Origin: Nocardioides luteus
Lineage (GTDB): Bacteria; Actinomycetota; Actinomycetes; Propionibacteriales; Nocardioidaceae
NCBI RefSeq assembly: GCF_000960475.2
Contig: NZ_JZDQ02000036.1
Coordinates: 1-61,818 of the forward strand
Direction: 5' to 3'
DNA: 61,818 nucleotides
Shown here: in pieces, positions 8,312-18,151 of the stretch
Position numbering within the stretch: position 1 is the first letter of the stretch
How the letters are laid out: every line of letters begins with the position of its first letter
Program-made: the position numbers and the translations under genes
The notes under the pieces: model-generated
What the model was told of the DNA's origin: nothing
The model's input: the letters and a program-made list of their open reading frames with translations, nothing else
Databases searched by the model: none

Positions 8312-9550
8312 ATGACCGTCATCACCGAACCGCCGACCGGGCGTCGCTCACCGCTGAGGCACCGCAACTTCCGCCGGCTCGTGACCGGTACGGCGTCCTC
8401 GCAGCTGGGCAACGCGATCACCCCGGTGGCGCTGGCCTTCGCCGTGCTCGACCTGGGTGGCACGGCGACGCAGCTCGGCTTCGTCGAGGCCGTGTTCGCG
8501 GCCTGCCAGGTGGTGACCACGCTGGCCGGGGGAGTGCTCGGCGACCGGGTCTCGCGCAAGGTGATGATGGAGGGCACGGCGGCGATCAGCGCCGTCGTGG
8601 TCGGGTCGCTGGCGGCGACGATCATCCTCGGGGTCGCCACGATCCCGTCGATCGCGGTGATGGGTGGCCTCGCGGGTGTCGTCGCCGCGCTCAACCAGCC
8701 CTCGGCGATGGCGATGACCAAGGTGGTCGTGCCCGCGGAGGACCTCGGCGCCGCCGTCTCCCTCCGGTCGCTGCTCCAGACCACCGCGGCGACCATCGGC
8801 TACGCCCTCGGTGGTGTGCTCGTCGCGGCCGTCGGCCCCGGGTGGGCGATCACCGTCGACGCGGTCACCTTCGCGATCGCCGCCGTCGCCTACGCCGGCA
8901 TGCGGGTGCCCCACGAGCGCCCGCCCCACAAGGCCTCGATGCTCGGCGATCTCGCCGAGGGCTTCCGCGAGGTGATGCGCCACTCGTGGCTGTGGTTCCT
9001 CATCCTGCAGGCCCTGCTCTACCACCTGTTCTGGTCGGGTGCGCACAGCGTGCTCGGTCCCATCGTCGTGGGCGAGGGCGTCGGCCGCACCTCGTGGGGC
9101 TTCGCGCTCGCCGCGCTGATGGCAGGCTTCATCGTCGGCGGCCTGTTCTGCCTGAGGTTCCGTCCGCGCCGGCTGCTCTCCGTCGGCGTCTGCTTCCTCG
9201 CGATGACCGGCCTCTTCCCGGTCGCGATGGCGGTCTCGGACACGCTCTGGCCGATCGTGATCGGCGCGTTCCTGCACGGCTTCGGGCTGCAGGTCTTCGA
9301 CATCTTCTGGCAGATCGCGATCCAGCAGGAGATCCCCGAGGAGAAGCTCTCCCGGGTCTACGCCTTCGACACCGTGGGCTCGTTCGTCGCCCGCCCCGTC
9401 GGGCTCGCGCTGGTCGGCCCGGTCGCCGTCGCGGTGGGCTTCGACACCTGGCTGCTCGTGGTCGCCGCGGTGATCTCCGGCAGTGCGCTGATGTCGATCT
9501 CCTTCGCGGGCGTACGCAGCCTCGAGCGCGCGCCCGACCAGCCCGCCTAG
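8312..9550 (+). CDS. MFS transporter (MarR-linked efflux)
   Basis: A 412-residue major facilitator with about 12 hydrophobic segments. The loop 2-3 signature is GVLGDRVSRKVMM, and the second half repeats the pattern around GGLFCLRFRPRR. It resembles the drug:H+ antiporter and enterobactin-exporter (EntS) type groups. Divergence from marR across a palindromic promoter suggests regulated export of a toxic compound. Its stop overlaps the stop of the convergent HAD gene: both use the same CTAG tetranucleotide (9547-9550). Confidence 0.9.
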   Translation: MTVITEPPTGRRSPLRHRNFRRLVTGTASSQLGNAITPVALAFAVLDLGGTATQLGFVEAVFAACQVVTTLAGGVLGDRVSRKVMMEGTAAISAVVVGSLAATIILGVATIPSIAVMGGLAGVVAALNQPSAMAMTKVVVPAEDLGAAVSLRSLLQTTAATIGYALGGVLVAAVGPGWAITVDAVTFAIAAVAYAGMRVPHERPPHKASMLGDLAEGFREVMRHSWLWFLILQALLYHLFWSGAHSVLGPIVVGEGVGRTSWGFALAALMAGFIVGGLFCLRFRPRRLLSVGVCFLAMTGLFPVAMAVSDTLWPIVIGAFLHGFGLQVFDIFWQIAIQQEIPEEKLSRVYAFDTVGSFVARPVGLALVGPVAVAVGFDTWLLVVAAVISGSALMSISFAGVRSLERAPDQPA

Positions 9551-10155
9551 AGCGGGAGGCCGAGCGCGACCAGGTCCCTGCGGAGCTGCTCGGCCCCGGT
9601 GAAGTGGATCGCCTGCATGCCGAGAGCCGCGGCGGCGGCCACGTTGGCGACGCTGTCGTCGATGAACGCCAGCCGCTCCAGCGGCATCCCGGCGCGCTCG
9701 GCGACCAGCCGGTAGATCGCCGGGTCCGGCTTGGCCAGGCTCACCTCGCCGGAGACGACGACGTCGCGGAGCAGCCCGATCACGTCGTACGTCGCCGGGG
9801 CATGCGGATAGAGCTCGGCCGACCAGTTGGTCAGTCCGAGCTGCGGGAAGCCGGTCGCGGCGAGCTCGCGGACCAGCTCATGGGTGCCGGGGACCGGACC
9901 CAGCAGGGAGAGCGGGAAGTTGTCGACGTACGCCGCTCCGGCTGCGACCCACTCGGGCGCCTCCTGCTCGAGCACCGTGAGCGCCTGGGCCCAGGTGCGG
10001 CCGGCGTCCTGGGCGTAGTTCCACGCGCCGAAGTCGTAGGACTCGAGGAAGGCGCGGGCGTCGGCGTCGCCGATCCCCTCCGCGATCGCCGGGAGCGGGT
10101 CCCAGCGGATCAGCACGTTGCCGAAATCCCAGACGACCCCGTCCACGTTAGTCAT
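9547..10155 (-). CDS. HAD-superfamily hydrolase (phosphatase-like)
   Basis: A 202-residue HAD hydrolase. Motif I appears as WDFGNVLIRWD, motif II as GLTNWS, the motif III Lys as AKPDPAIY and motif IV as FIDDSVANV. In motif I the second acid of the usual DxD is replaced by Gly-Asn (DFGN), as in the YihX/epoxide-hydrolase-N subgroup, which hydrolyses sugar or alkyl phosphates such as glucose-1-phosphate. The start MTNVDGVVWDFG at 10155 places motif I near the N terminus as expected; a longer reading to 10191 would add residues encoded by the inverted repeat of the adjacent element. Confidence 0.9.
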   Translation of the reverse strand: MTNVDGVVWDFGNVLIRWDPLPAIAEGIGDADARAFLESYDFGAWNYAQDAGRTWAQALTVLEQEAPEWVAAGAAYVDNFPLSLLGPVPGTHELVRELAATGFPQLGLTNWSAELYPHAPATYDVIGLLRDVVVSGEVSLAKPDPAIYRLVAERAGMPLERLAFIDDSVANVAAAAALGMQAIHFTGAEQLRRDLVALGLPL

Positions 10156-10176
10156 GTCGCTCCTCGCGCTGCCCGT

Positions 10177-10311
10177 CTCGAGTCGGCGCAATCCGGTCCT
10201 CCGCGCTTCGCGCGGTTACTCCCTCGCTCGGCGCGAGCGGACGAGCAAGCTCGCCGCTCGGCCTCGCTCCGGTCGTCTCGCTTCGCTCCGGTCCGTTTGC
10301 GCCGACTCGAG
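10177..10311. repeat. 135-bp element with 15-bp terminal inverted repeats around repeat copy 2
   Basis: CTCGAGTCGGCGCAA (10177-10191) and TTGCGCCGACTCGAG (10297-10311) are perfect inverted repeats. They bracket the second copy of the dispersed ~82-bp repeat (10200-10281). The whole sits between citrate synthase and the HAD gene on the minus strand. It could fold into one long hairpin and act as a terminator, or be a small non-autonomous mobile element. No target-site duplication is obvious. A 13-nt match to the terminal repeat also occurs near the window start (about 15-27). Confidence 0.75.
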
Positions 10312-10327
10312 CCTGGCTAAGCGCTCG

Positions 10328-11632
10328 TCACGCCCAGCGAACGTCGCGCGGGACGAAGTTGAGACCGCGCTCGCCGGTGTAGATCTGCTTCGGACGCGCG
10401 ATCTTCTGCTCCTTGTCCTGGACGAGCTCCAGCCACTGGGAGAGCCAGCCCGGCGTACGCCCGATGGCGAACAGCACGGTGAACATCTCCGGCGGGAACT
10501 CCAGGGCCTCGTAGATCAGGCCGGAGTAGAAGTCGACGTTCGGGTAGAGCTTGCGCTTGACGAAGTATTCGTCCTCGAGCGCGATCTTCTCCAGCTCCTG
10601 GGCGATGTCGAGGAGCGGGTTCGTCCCGGTGACCTCGAACACGTTGTAGGCCTGCTGCTTGATCAGCTTCGCCCGCGGGTCGTAGTTCTTGTAGACCCGG
10701 TGGCCGAAGCCCATCAGCCGCTCGTTGCCGGCCTTGACGCCCTCGATGAAGGCGGGGATGTTCTCGACCTTGCCGATGCGGCGCAGCATCCGCAGCACGG
10801 CCTCGTTGGCGCCACCGTGGAGCGGGCCGAAGAGGGCGCCGACGCCGGCGGCGACCGAGGAGTAGGGGTCGACCTGGGTCGAGCCGACGCTCCGGACCGC
10901 GTTGGCGGAGGCGTTCTGCTCGTGGTCGGCGTGCAGGATGAAGAGCGTGTCGAGCGCCTTCTCGATGCGCTCGTCGGGGGCGTACTTCGACTCGCTCATC
11001 TTGAAGAGCATGGAGAGGAAGTTGCCGGTGTAGGACAGGTCGTTGTCCGGGTAGACGTAGGGCTTGCCCTGCGCGTGCCGGAAGGCCCAGGCGCCGAGGG
11101 TCGGCATCTTGGCGATCAGCCGGATGATCTGCAGGCGACGGTTGTCAGGGTCGGAGATGTTGGCCGCGTCCGGGTAGAACGTCGACATCGCACCGACCGA
11201 CGCCATGAGCATGCCCATCGGGTGGGCGTCATAGCGGAAGCCCTGCATGAACTCCTTGATGTTCTCGTGCACGAACGTGTGGTAGGTGATCTCGTGCACC
11301 CACGCGTCGTACTCCTCCTTGGTCGGCAGCGCGCCGTGGACCAGGAGGTAGGAGACCTCGAGGAAGTTGGAATTCTCCGCAAGCTGCTCGATCGGATAGC
11401 CCCGATATTCGAGGATCCCCTTGTCGCCGTCGATATAGGTGACGGAAGATCGGCATGAAGCGGTGTTGACGAAACCGGGGTCATAGACCGCCAGGCCGGG
11501 CCCCTCTTCGTTGTTAGCCGGGTCCGCGGCCTTGATCTTTCCCAGGTCGGCGGCGCGGATGGTGCCGTCGGTGATCGGGATGTCGTACTCCACCCCGGTG
11601 CGGTTGTCACGCACTGTTAGAGATTCGGTCAC
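10328..11632 (-). CDS. gltA: Citrate synthase
   Basis: A 434-residue type II (Gram-negative-like, hexameric) citrate synthase that condenses oxaloacetate and acetyl-CoA at the entry to the TCA cycle. The catalytic His residues are in HADHEQNAS and GPLHGGAN, and the catalytic Asp in the GFGHRVYKNYDPRAK region. The GTG at 11632 (VTESLTVRDN) is chosen because actinobacterial homologues begin with this sequence. A longer reading from an ATG at 11683 exists but its N terminus looks unconserved and lacks a ribosome binding site. The site upstream of the GTG is also weak (AGAGGG about 18 nt away), so the start is uncertain. Confidence 0.95.
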   Translation of the reverse strand: MTESLTVRDNRTGVEYDIPITDGTIRAADLGKIKAADPANNEEGPGLAVYDPGFVNTASCRSSVTYIDGDKGILEYRGYPIEQLAENSNFLEVSYLLVHGALPTKEEYDAWVHEITYHTFVHENIKEFMQGFRYDAHPMGMLMASVGAMSTFYPDAANISDPDNRRLQIIRLIAKMPTLGAWAFRHAQGKPYVYPDNDLSYTGNFLSMLFKMSESKYAPDERIEKALDTLFILHADHEQNASANAVRSVGSTQVDPYSSVAAGVGALFGPLHGGANEAVLRMLRRIGKVENIPAFIEGVKAGNERLMGFGHRVYKNYDPRAKLIKQQAYNVFEVTGTNPLLDIAQELEKIALEDEYFVKRKLYPNVDFYSGLIYEALEFPPEMFTVLFAIGRTPGWLSQWLELVQDKEQKIARPKQIYTGERGLNFVPRDVRWA

Positions 11633-11701
11633 GATCAGTAACGGTAACCCTCTTGAAATCGCCTTCGTAACTCGGCGTCCCACCCATTGGCCGATTTCGA
11701 C

Positions 11702-11893
11702 TCAGAGCCGGAACTTGTCCCGCGCCGGTTTCGTGTCGCCGGCCGGCTCGTCGTCGCCGAACCGGGTCAGCGCGTCGCGCAGCCGATGAAGGTCGAGAAC
11801 GGTCTTCACCGACCGCCCGTCCTGGGTCTCGTCCTCTCCGCGGAGCGCGCGCAGCGCCTCCTGGACCTCGGTCTCGCTCGGCTCCCCTGTCAT
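11702..11893 (-). CDS. Small conserved hypothetical protein (63 aa)
   Basis: A 63-residue hydrophilic protein beginning MTGEPSETEVQEAL. It is predicted helical, rich in Asp/Glu/Arg, with no motif I recognise. It lies just upstream of citrate synthase on the same strand and could share its transcript (69-bp gap to the gltA GTG). Codon usage matches the neighbours, with strong G/C bias at third positions, which supports real coding. Function unknown. Confidence 0.6.
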   Translation of the reverse strand: MTGEPSETEVQEALRALRGEDETQDGRSVKTVLDLHRLRDALTRFGDDEPAGDTKPARDKFRL

Positions 11894-11927
11894 GGACACA
11901 TAATCTAGGTGTCCGGGCCAAGAGCGC

Positions 11928-12956
11928 CTAGTGCGACTCCGCCACTGTCTCAGGGTCGGTGCCGTGGGCCACCCGCCACAGCAGCACCGCGACCGCCGCA
12001 CGCTGCCGTCCTCGGCCCTTGGCCGGCGAGTAGCCGAGCTGTCCGCTCAGCCAGGTCAGCCGCTCCTGCAGCGTCGAGTGGTGCACGTGGAGCATCGCGG
12101 CCGACTGCCGCAGGCTCGGCTGGTCCAGCACGGCGTGCAGCGTGTCCACGACCCAGGGATGCCCGGCGAGCAGCTCGTCGAGACGTCGTACGTCACCCAC
12201 CCCCGCCGCCTCCTCGGCACTGATCCGCTCGGCGATGACGGCCAGCGCGCCGAGGTCCTCGTAGCGGACCACGGCGGGCGCGAGTCCACCGACCTCGCCG
12301 GCCAGCCGGAGGGCCGTCCGGGCCTGCTCCAGCGCGGTCGGCAGCCGCATCGGGTCGGACGCGGTGGCTGCTCCGGCGCGGACACCCTCCGGGATGGTGG
12401 CCGCGCCGGGAAGGAGCGCGACGACGAGGGCCCCGACGCTGCTGATCAGGGTCGCCCGCAGGTTGGCGGAGGGGCTCAGCACGACCGTGACCGGGCCGGT
12501 CAGGCCGAGTCGCGCGACCGCGTCCCGCCGGTCGGCCTCGGTGGCGTCGGGGTCGCACGCGATCCGGACCAGCCCGCCGGCCGAGGGGCTCGAGGAGCCG
12601 GTGCTGAGCGCCTGCAGGGCGCGGGCGGCGCGCTCGAGGATGAGTGCGTCGAGCGGACCGTCCTCGCCCGCGCGCTCGAGCCAGAGCCAGGAGCCGGGGT
12701 GGCCGGGGACCGGCTCGTGCCGCCAGTCGCCCTCGGTCGTGCCGGTCCGCGCCCGGCCGTCGGGGGCGAACCGTTTGACCACCGCCCTGGCGGCGTCGTG
12801 GAGGCCGGCCGTGGCGCCGGCGAGCGCCGCGGCGGCGCGTACGACCGCGGCGGTCGAGGCCCGCTCGTCCACGAGCCGGTCGAAGTGGTCGATGACGCGC
12901 AGCGCGCTGGCCGTGTCGTCGTCGACCACCTCGAGCTTGCCGATCAGATCTCGCAC
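11928..12956 (-). CDS. PucR/CdaR-type helix-turn-helix regulator
   Basis: A 342-residue regulator with the C-terminal PucR-type HTH. The segment SLRQSAAMLHVHHSTLQERL carries the DNA-reading helices. The central part resembles the GGDEF-like fold found in CdaR/PucR activators. Such proteins usually activate nearby catabolic genes in response to small metabolites. It is on the same strand as, and directly downstream of, an HSL-type esterase gene (51-bp gap), so that esterase is the likeliest target or cotranscribed partner. No ligand can be proposed. Confidence 0.85.
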   Translation of the reverse strand: MRDLIGKLEVVDDDTASALRVIDHFDRLVDERASTAAVVRAAAALAGATAGLHDAARAVVKRFAPDGRARTGTTEGDWRHEPVPGHPGSWLWLERAGEDGPLDALILERAARALQALSTGSSSPSAGGLVRIACDPDATEADRRDAVARLGLTGPVTVVLSPSANLRATLISSVGALVVALLPGAATIPEGVRAGAATASDPMRLPTALEQARTALRLAGEVGGLAPAVVRYEDLGALAVIAERISAEEAAGVGDVRRLDELLAGHPWVVDTLHAVLDQPSLRQSAAMLHVHHSTLQERLTWLSGQLGYSPAKGRGRQRAAVAVLLWRVAHGTDPETVAESH

Positions 12957-13007
12957 CTGAACCTCCCCGGCCTACTCTCGCCCACCGGAGCCGAGCAGGC
13001 CAGCGGA

Positions 13008-14012
13008 TCAGCCCTCGAGCGCCCTGCGGACGAACTCGTCGCGGGTCGCGACCGAGGCGCGGGAGACCGCCGCGTGGCCGGCCATCAGGTCGAAGCCGTG
13101 GAACCCGCCGCCCCACATGTGCAGATCGACGCTGACGCCGGCCTCCGAGAGCCGCCGCGCGTAGGTCAGCGTCTCGTCGCGGAACGTCTCCGCCGAGCCG
13201 GTGTCGATGTAGGTGCGGGGGAGGCCGGTGAGGTCTGTGGCGCGTGCGGGTGCTGCGTACGGGGAGACGTCGGGGCCGCCGCGGCGCTCGCCGAGCAGCG
13301 CGGTCCAGCCGAACAGGTTGGCCTCGCGGTCCCAGACGCCCTCGTCGTCGAGCATCCGGCTGCTGTGGGTCTCGAAACGGTCGTCGAGCATCGGGCAGAT
13401 CAGGATCTGATGGCTCAGCCTCGGGAAGGCGCGGTCGCGGGCGAGGAGTGCGGTGCCGGCGGCGAGGCCGCCGCCGGCACTCGCTCCCGCGATCATGATG
13501 CGCCCGGGGTCGATGCCGAGCTCGGCCGCGTTCTTGGCCGTCCAGACCAGGCCGGCGTAGCAGTCCTCCACGGGCGCGGGGTCGGGATGCTCGGGGGCGA
13601 GGCGGTACTCCACCGAGACGACCACGGCGTTGCCGGCCGCGACCTGGTCGAGGAACATCTCCACCCCGAGCCGGCGGTTGCCGATCACCATCCCGCCGCC
13701 GTGGGTGTGGTAGACCGCCGGGCGCGGCGGCCCGTCGGCGGCGGGGCTCAGGATCAGCAGCGTGATGTCGGGGTCGCCCTCCGGGCCGGGGACCTGGCGC
13801 TCCTCGACCGTGACGGCACCGCCGACGGTCAGGTCCACCGGCTCCATGCCGGGAAAGCCGTCGGCGCTCTGCTGCCGTGCCAGCGAGAGGGTCTCGGCCG
13901 AGAGGGACGGCATCGCCTGGCGTACTGCCTCGAGGACCGGTACGAGCTCGGGGTCGAACGGCGGTCGGGCGGGCGCGTCGCCGAAGATCTGGTCGGCGGT
14001 CGTCTCGGTCAT
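13008..14012 (-). CDS. HSL-family alpha/beta hydrolase (esterase)
   Basis: A 334-residue hormone-sensitive-lipase-type esterase. The oxyanion motif is HTHGGGM, the nucleophile elbow GASAGGG, and the distal His lies in GGGFHGFD. The elbow has Ala in place of the common Asp (GDSAG), a variant seen in several actinobacterial HSL enzymes. No secretion signal is present. It is followed on the same strand by the PucR-type regulator gene. A strong promoter region is not obvious, but the 14013-14100 stretch is the candidate because hrpA diverges from it. Confidence 0.92.
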   Translation of the reverse strand: MTETTADQIFGDAPARPPFDPELVPVLEAVRQAMPSLSAETLSLARQQSADGFPGMEPVDLTVGGAVTVEERQVPGPEGDPDITLLILSPAADGPPRPAVYHTHGGGMVIGNRRLGVEMFLDQVAAGNAVVVSVEYRLAPEHPDPAPVEDCYAGLVWTAKNAAELGIDPGRIMIAGASAGGGLAAGTALLARDRAFPRLSHQILICPMLDDRFETHSSRMLDDEGVWDREANLFGWTALLGERRGGPDVSPYAAPARATDLTGLPRTYIDTGSAETFRDETLTYARRLSEAGVSVDLHMWGGGFHGFDLMAGHAAVSRASVATRDEFVRRALEG

Positions 14013-14218
14013 GGGGACACTCCTTCGGTGAACGGGGGTGTACCCAGCGTCCTCCCGGTGTCATACCTCACGGAACCCGGCCTGTGGCGGGAATCACATC
14101 GATCGCTCCCGCCATCCGGCGGGCCGGGCCGCCGCCGGGCCTCCACCGGGCCTCCACCGGGTCGGGGGAGAAACCGATGTGCGGTCGAGGGGTACGCCGG
14201 GGGAGAATGGGTGACCTC

Positions 14219-17200
14219 ATGTCCACCGACCAGCCTGCCGCCGTCTCCGTGGCGATCACCTATCCCGCCGAGCTCCCGGTCACCCAGCGCCGAGAGGACA
14301 TCGCCGCTGCCATCCGCGACCACCAGGTCGTGATCGTCGCCGGTGAGACCGGGTCGGGGAAGACGACGCAGCTGCCCAAGATCTGCCTGGAGATGGGCCG
14401 GGGCTCGAACGGGATCATCGGGCACACCCAGCCGCGCCGGATCGCGGCACGCTCGGTCGCGGAGCGGATCGCCTCCGAGCTCGGCACCGAGTTGGGCGAC
14501 CTGGTCGGCTATCAGGTGCGGTTCACCGACAAGTCGTCGGCCGCGAGCCGGATCAAGCTGATGACCGACGGCATCCTGCTCGCCGAGCTGCAGCGCGACC
14601 GCGACCTGCGCCGCTACGACACGATCATCATCGACGAGGCCCACGAGCGGTCGCTCAACATCGACTTCCTGCTGGGCTACCTGCGCCGGCTGCTGCCGCG
14701 CCGCCCCGACCTGAAGCTCATCATCACCTCGGCGACGATCGACCCGGAGCGGTTCGCGGCCCACTTCTCCGACGTGAGGACCGGCGAGCCGGCGCCGATC
14801 ATCGAGGTCTCCGGGCGCACCTACCCGGTCGAGGTCCGCTACCGGCCGCTGATGGAGCTCTCCGAGGAGAATGGGCCCGAAAAGGACGGCGAGGGCGAGG
14901 TCGTCGTCCGCGACCAGACCGAGGCGATCGTCGACGCGGTCAAGGAGCTCTCCGCCGAGGGGCCGGGCGACGTGCTCGTCTTCCTGCCGGGCGAGCGGGA
15001 GATCCGGGACGCGGCCGACGCGCTCGGCGATGCGCTGGGCCTGAACCGGGGGCGCCCCTCGACGGGTCTCGTCGAGATCGTGCCCCTGTTCTCGCGGCTG
15101 TCGGCCGCCGACCAGCACCGTGTCTTCTCGCCCCACACCGGCCGCCGGATCGTGCTCGCGACCAACGTCGCCGAGACCTCGTTGACCGTCCCCGGGATCA
15201 AGTACGTCGTCGACACCGGTGTCGCCCGGATCTCGCGCTACTCCGCACGCACCAAGGTGCAGCGGCTGCCCATCGAGCCGATCTCGCAGGCCTCCGCGAA
15301 CCAGCGGTCGGGACGTACCGGGCGGGTCGAGGCGGGCATCGCGATCCGGCTCTACTCCGAGGAGGACTACCTCGGGCGACCCGAGTTCACCGACCCGGAG
15401 ATCCTGCGTACGAACCTGGCCAGCGTCATCCTGCAGATGGCCTCCCTCGGCCTGGGCGACATCGCCCGGTTCCCGTTCGTGGAGGCACCGGACCGGCGCA
15501 ACATCACCGCCGGCGTACAGCTGCTCGAGGAGCTCGGCGCGATGCGCGGGCAGCGGCTGACGAAGCTGGGCCGGCGGCTGGCCAGGCTGCCGATCGACCC
15601 GCGGCTCGCGCGGATGGTGCTCGAGGCCGAGCGGCTGGGCTGCGTACGCGACGTCATCGTCGTCGCGGCCGCCCTCTCGCTCCAGGACCCGCGTGAGCGG
15701 CCGGGGCAGGACCACCCCAAGGAGCAGGCGCAGGCCGACCAGCTGCACGCCCGGTTCAAGGACGAGACCTCGGACTTCCTCACCTGGCTCAACCTGTGGC
15801 GCTATCTGAAGGAGCAGCAGCACGAGCTCTCCTCCTCGGCGTTCCGGCGGCTGTGCAAGCGTGAGTTCCTGCACTACGTCCGCGTCCGGGAGTGGCAGGA
15901 CCTGGAGTCGCAGCTGCGGCAGGTGTGCCGGGAGATGAAGATCGACCTGGGCAAGGGGCACCGCGACGTCGGTCACGACGACGGCGAGGACAAGGCTGCC
16001 TACGACGCCGACGGCATTCACCAGGCGCTGCTCTCCGGGCTGCTCTCGCACATCGGGGCGCTGGAGGAGCGCGACTCCAAGGCCGACGCGGCACGGGCCC
16101 GGGAGAAGCGGCGGCCGGGACCGCGGGAATACCTGGGCGCCCGGGGCGCGAAGTTCGCGATCTTCCCCGGCTCGGCGCTGCACCGGAAGAACCCGCAGTT
16201 CGTGATGTCCGCCGAGCTCGTCGAGACCTCCCGGCTCTGGGCCCGCCAGAACGCCTCGATCAAGCCCGAGTGGGCCGAGCGCCTCGGCCGTGACCTGGTC
16301 AAACGCACCTACTCCGAGCCGCACTGGTCGCAGAAGCGCGCCTCGGTGATGGCCCGGGAGAAGGTCACCCTCTACGGCGTCCCGCTGGTCGCCGACCGTC
16401 CTGTCGCCTTCGGCAAGATCGATCCCGAGCTCTCCCGCGAGCTCTTCATCCGGCATGCGCTGGTCTATGGCGAGTGGCGTACGAATCACCGCTTCCTCCG
16501 CGACAACGCGAAGCTCATGGAGGAGGCCGAGGAGCTCGAGCACCGGGCCCGCCGCCGCGACATCGTGGTCGACGAGCACGCGCTCTTCGACTTCTACGAC
16601 CGCCGGCTGCCGGCGGACATCGTCTCCGGTGCCCACTTCGACCAGTGGTGGAAGCAGGCCCGGCGGGAGACCCCCGATCTGCTCACCTTCGACCTCTCGA
16701 TGCTCACCAACGACGCCGCCGGAGAGGTGACCGAGGCCGACTTCCCGGCCGAGTGGGACGCCGGCCCGCTGACGTTCTCGCTGAGCTACCAGTTCGAGCC
16801 GGGTGCGGCCGACGACGGGCTCACGATCGATGTCCCGGTCGCCACCCTCAACCGCGTCGGCGCCGACGACTTCTCCTGGCTGGTGCCGGGGCTGCGTGAG
16901 GAGCTGGTGACCGCCCTGATCCGGTCGCTGCCCAAGCAGCTGCGGGTCAGCTTCGTGCCGGCTCCCGACAAGGCCCGTGCCTTCCTGAAGGAGACGCCGC
17001 CGGGGGAGGAGCCGCTGCTGACCGCGCTCGAGCGCTGGGCGCGCTCGACCGCGGGTGTGCACATCCCGCGCGAGGCCTGGGACTGGGACAAGGTGCCCGA
17101 GCACCTGCGGCCGACCTACCGGGTCGTCGGCGAGGACGGCCGGGAGACCGCCCGCGGCAAGGACCTGGACGCGCTCAAGGCTCCGCTCGAGGGCGAGTTC

Positions 17201-18097
17201 GAGGCCGCGATCGCCGAGGTCGCCGCCTCCGCGGGCCACACCCGCACCGGCGAGACTTCGTGGGTCTTCGGGTCGATCGAGGCCACGGTCACCGAGAAGC
17301 GCGCGGGCCACGAGGTCACCGTCTTCCCGTGTCTCTCCGACGAGGGCTCCACGGTCGGACTCGTCGTCGCCGGCTCCGCCGAGGAGGCCGAGGCGCGTCA
17401 CCGTCTCGGTGTCGTCCGGCTGCTGCTCCTGGCCCTGCCCGACGTCGGCAAGCAGGTCGTCGACGGGCTCTCCACCATGGAGAAGCTCGCGCTGGCCGGG
17501 TCGCCCTACCCCAGCGCCGCCGAGCTCGTCGAGGACTGCCGCGCCGCCGTCGTCCGCCAGCTGGTCGATGCCCGTCCGCTGCCGCGGACGCAGGAGGCGT
17601 ACGCCGCCGTGCTGGCCGCCGCAGGCACCCCGGCCGACCTGGTCGCAGCCGTGCGTGCGGTCCTGGCCGACGTGATGCGGGCGCTCGAGGCCTACCGCGA
17701 GACCGACAAGGCGCTCTCCGGGCGGGCCGACATGTTCCAGCTCCCGGCCCTGACCGACATGAAGGACCAGCTCGCGCGGCTGGTCCACCGCGGCTTCGTG
17801 GCCGAGGCCGGTGCCCAGCACATCCGGCGCTACCCGACCTATCTGAAGGCCATCGTCGAGCGCCGTCGCAAGCTCGACGCCGACCTGCGCGCCGACCGCG
17901 CCACCCACGACCGGATCGCGTCGCTCCAGGACGCCTACCTGCATCAGGTCGAGGCGCTTCCCGAGGGCCGGCCGCCCGGGCCGAGGCTGCGACAGGTGCG
18001 ATGGATGCTCGAGGAGTACCGCGTCCAGCTCTGGGCCCAGCACCTCGGCACCGCCGAGAAGGTCTCGGACGCGCGGATCCGCAAGCTGCTCGGCTGA
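14219..18097 (+). CDS. hrpA: ATP-dependent RNA helicase HrpA (DEAH box)
   Basis: A 1292-residue DEAH-box helicase matching the ~1300-residue HrpA family in length and order. Walker A is GETGSGKTTQ near residue 42, motif Ia TQPRRIAARS, motif II DEAHERS, motif III SATID and motif VI QRSGRTGR. The HA2/OB-fold region and the long DUF3418 C-terminal part (from about residue 700) follow. HrpA resolves stalled or collided ribosomes and unwinds RNA. The ATG at 14219 gives MSTDQPAAV; an in-frame ATG at 14207 is possible but only 2 nt from the GGGGGAG. It is not evidently in an operon. Confidence 0.96.
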   Translation: MSTDQPAAVSVAITYPAELPVTQRREDIAAAIRDHQVVIVAGETGSGKTTQLPKICLEMGRGSNGIIGHTQPRRIAARSVAERIASELGTELGDLVGYQVRFTDKSSAASRIKLMTDGILLAELQRDRDLRRYDTIIIDEAHERSLNIDFLLGYLRRLLPRRPDLKLIITSATIDPERFAAHFSDVRTGEPAPIIEVSGRTYPVEVRYRPLMELSEENGPEKDGEGEVVVRDQTEAIVDAVKELSAEGPGDVLVFLPGEREIRDAADALGDALGLNRGRPSTGLVEIVPLFSRLSAADQHRVFSPHTGRRIVLATNVAETSLTVPGIKYVVDTGVARISRYSARTKVQRLPIEPISQASANQRSGRTGRVEAGIAIRLYSEEDYLGRPEFTDPEILRTNLASVILQMASLGLGDIARFPFVEAPDRRNITAGVQLLEELGAMRGQRLTKLGRRLARLPIDPRLARMVLEAERLGCVRDVIVVAAALSLQDPRERPGQDHPKEQAQADQLHARFKDETSDFLTWLNLWRYLKEQQHELSSSAFRRLCKREFLHYVRVREWQDLESQLRQVCREMKIDLGKGHRDVGHDDGEDKAAYDADGIHQALLSGLLSHIGALEERDSKADAARAREKRRPGPREYLGARGAKFAIFPGSALHRKNPQFVMSAELVETSRLWARQNASIKPEWAERLGRDLVKRTYSEPHWSQKRASVMAREKVTLYGVPLVADRPVAFGKIDPELSRELFIRHALVYGEWRTNHRFLRDNAKLMEEAEELEHRARRRDIVVDEHALFDFYDRRLPADIVSGAHFDQWWKQARRETPDLLTFDLSMLTNDAAGEVTEADFPAEWDAGPLTFSLSYQFEPGAADDGLTIDVPVATLNRVGADDFSWLVPGLREELVTALIRSLPKQLRVSFVPAPDKARAFLKETPPGEEPLLTALERWARSTAGVHIPREAWDWDKVPEHLRPTYRVVGEDGRETARGKDLDALKAPLEGEFEAAIAEVAASAGHTRTGETSWVFGSIEATVTEKRAGHEVTVFPCLSDEGSTVGLVVAGSAEEAEARHRLGVVRLLLLALPDVGKQVVDGLSTMEKLALAGSPYPSAAELVEDCRAAVVRQLVDARPLPRTQEAYAAVLAAAGTPADLVAAVRAVLADVMRALEAYRETDKALSGRADMFQLPALTDMKDQLARLVHRGFVAEAGAQHIRRYPTYLKAIVERRRKLDADLRADRATHDRIASLQDAYLHQVEALPEGRPPGPRLRQVRWMLEEYRVQLWAQHLGTAEKVSDARIRKLLG

Positions 18098-18151
18098 TCG
18101 ACCCGTCCGATCAGGATGCGCCCGGCGATCACGGTGGCTACGCTCGTAGGG

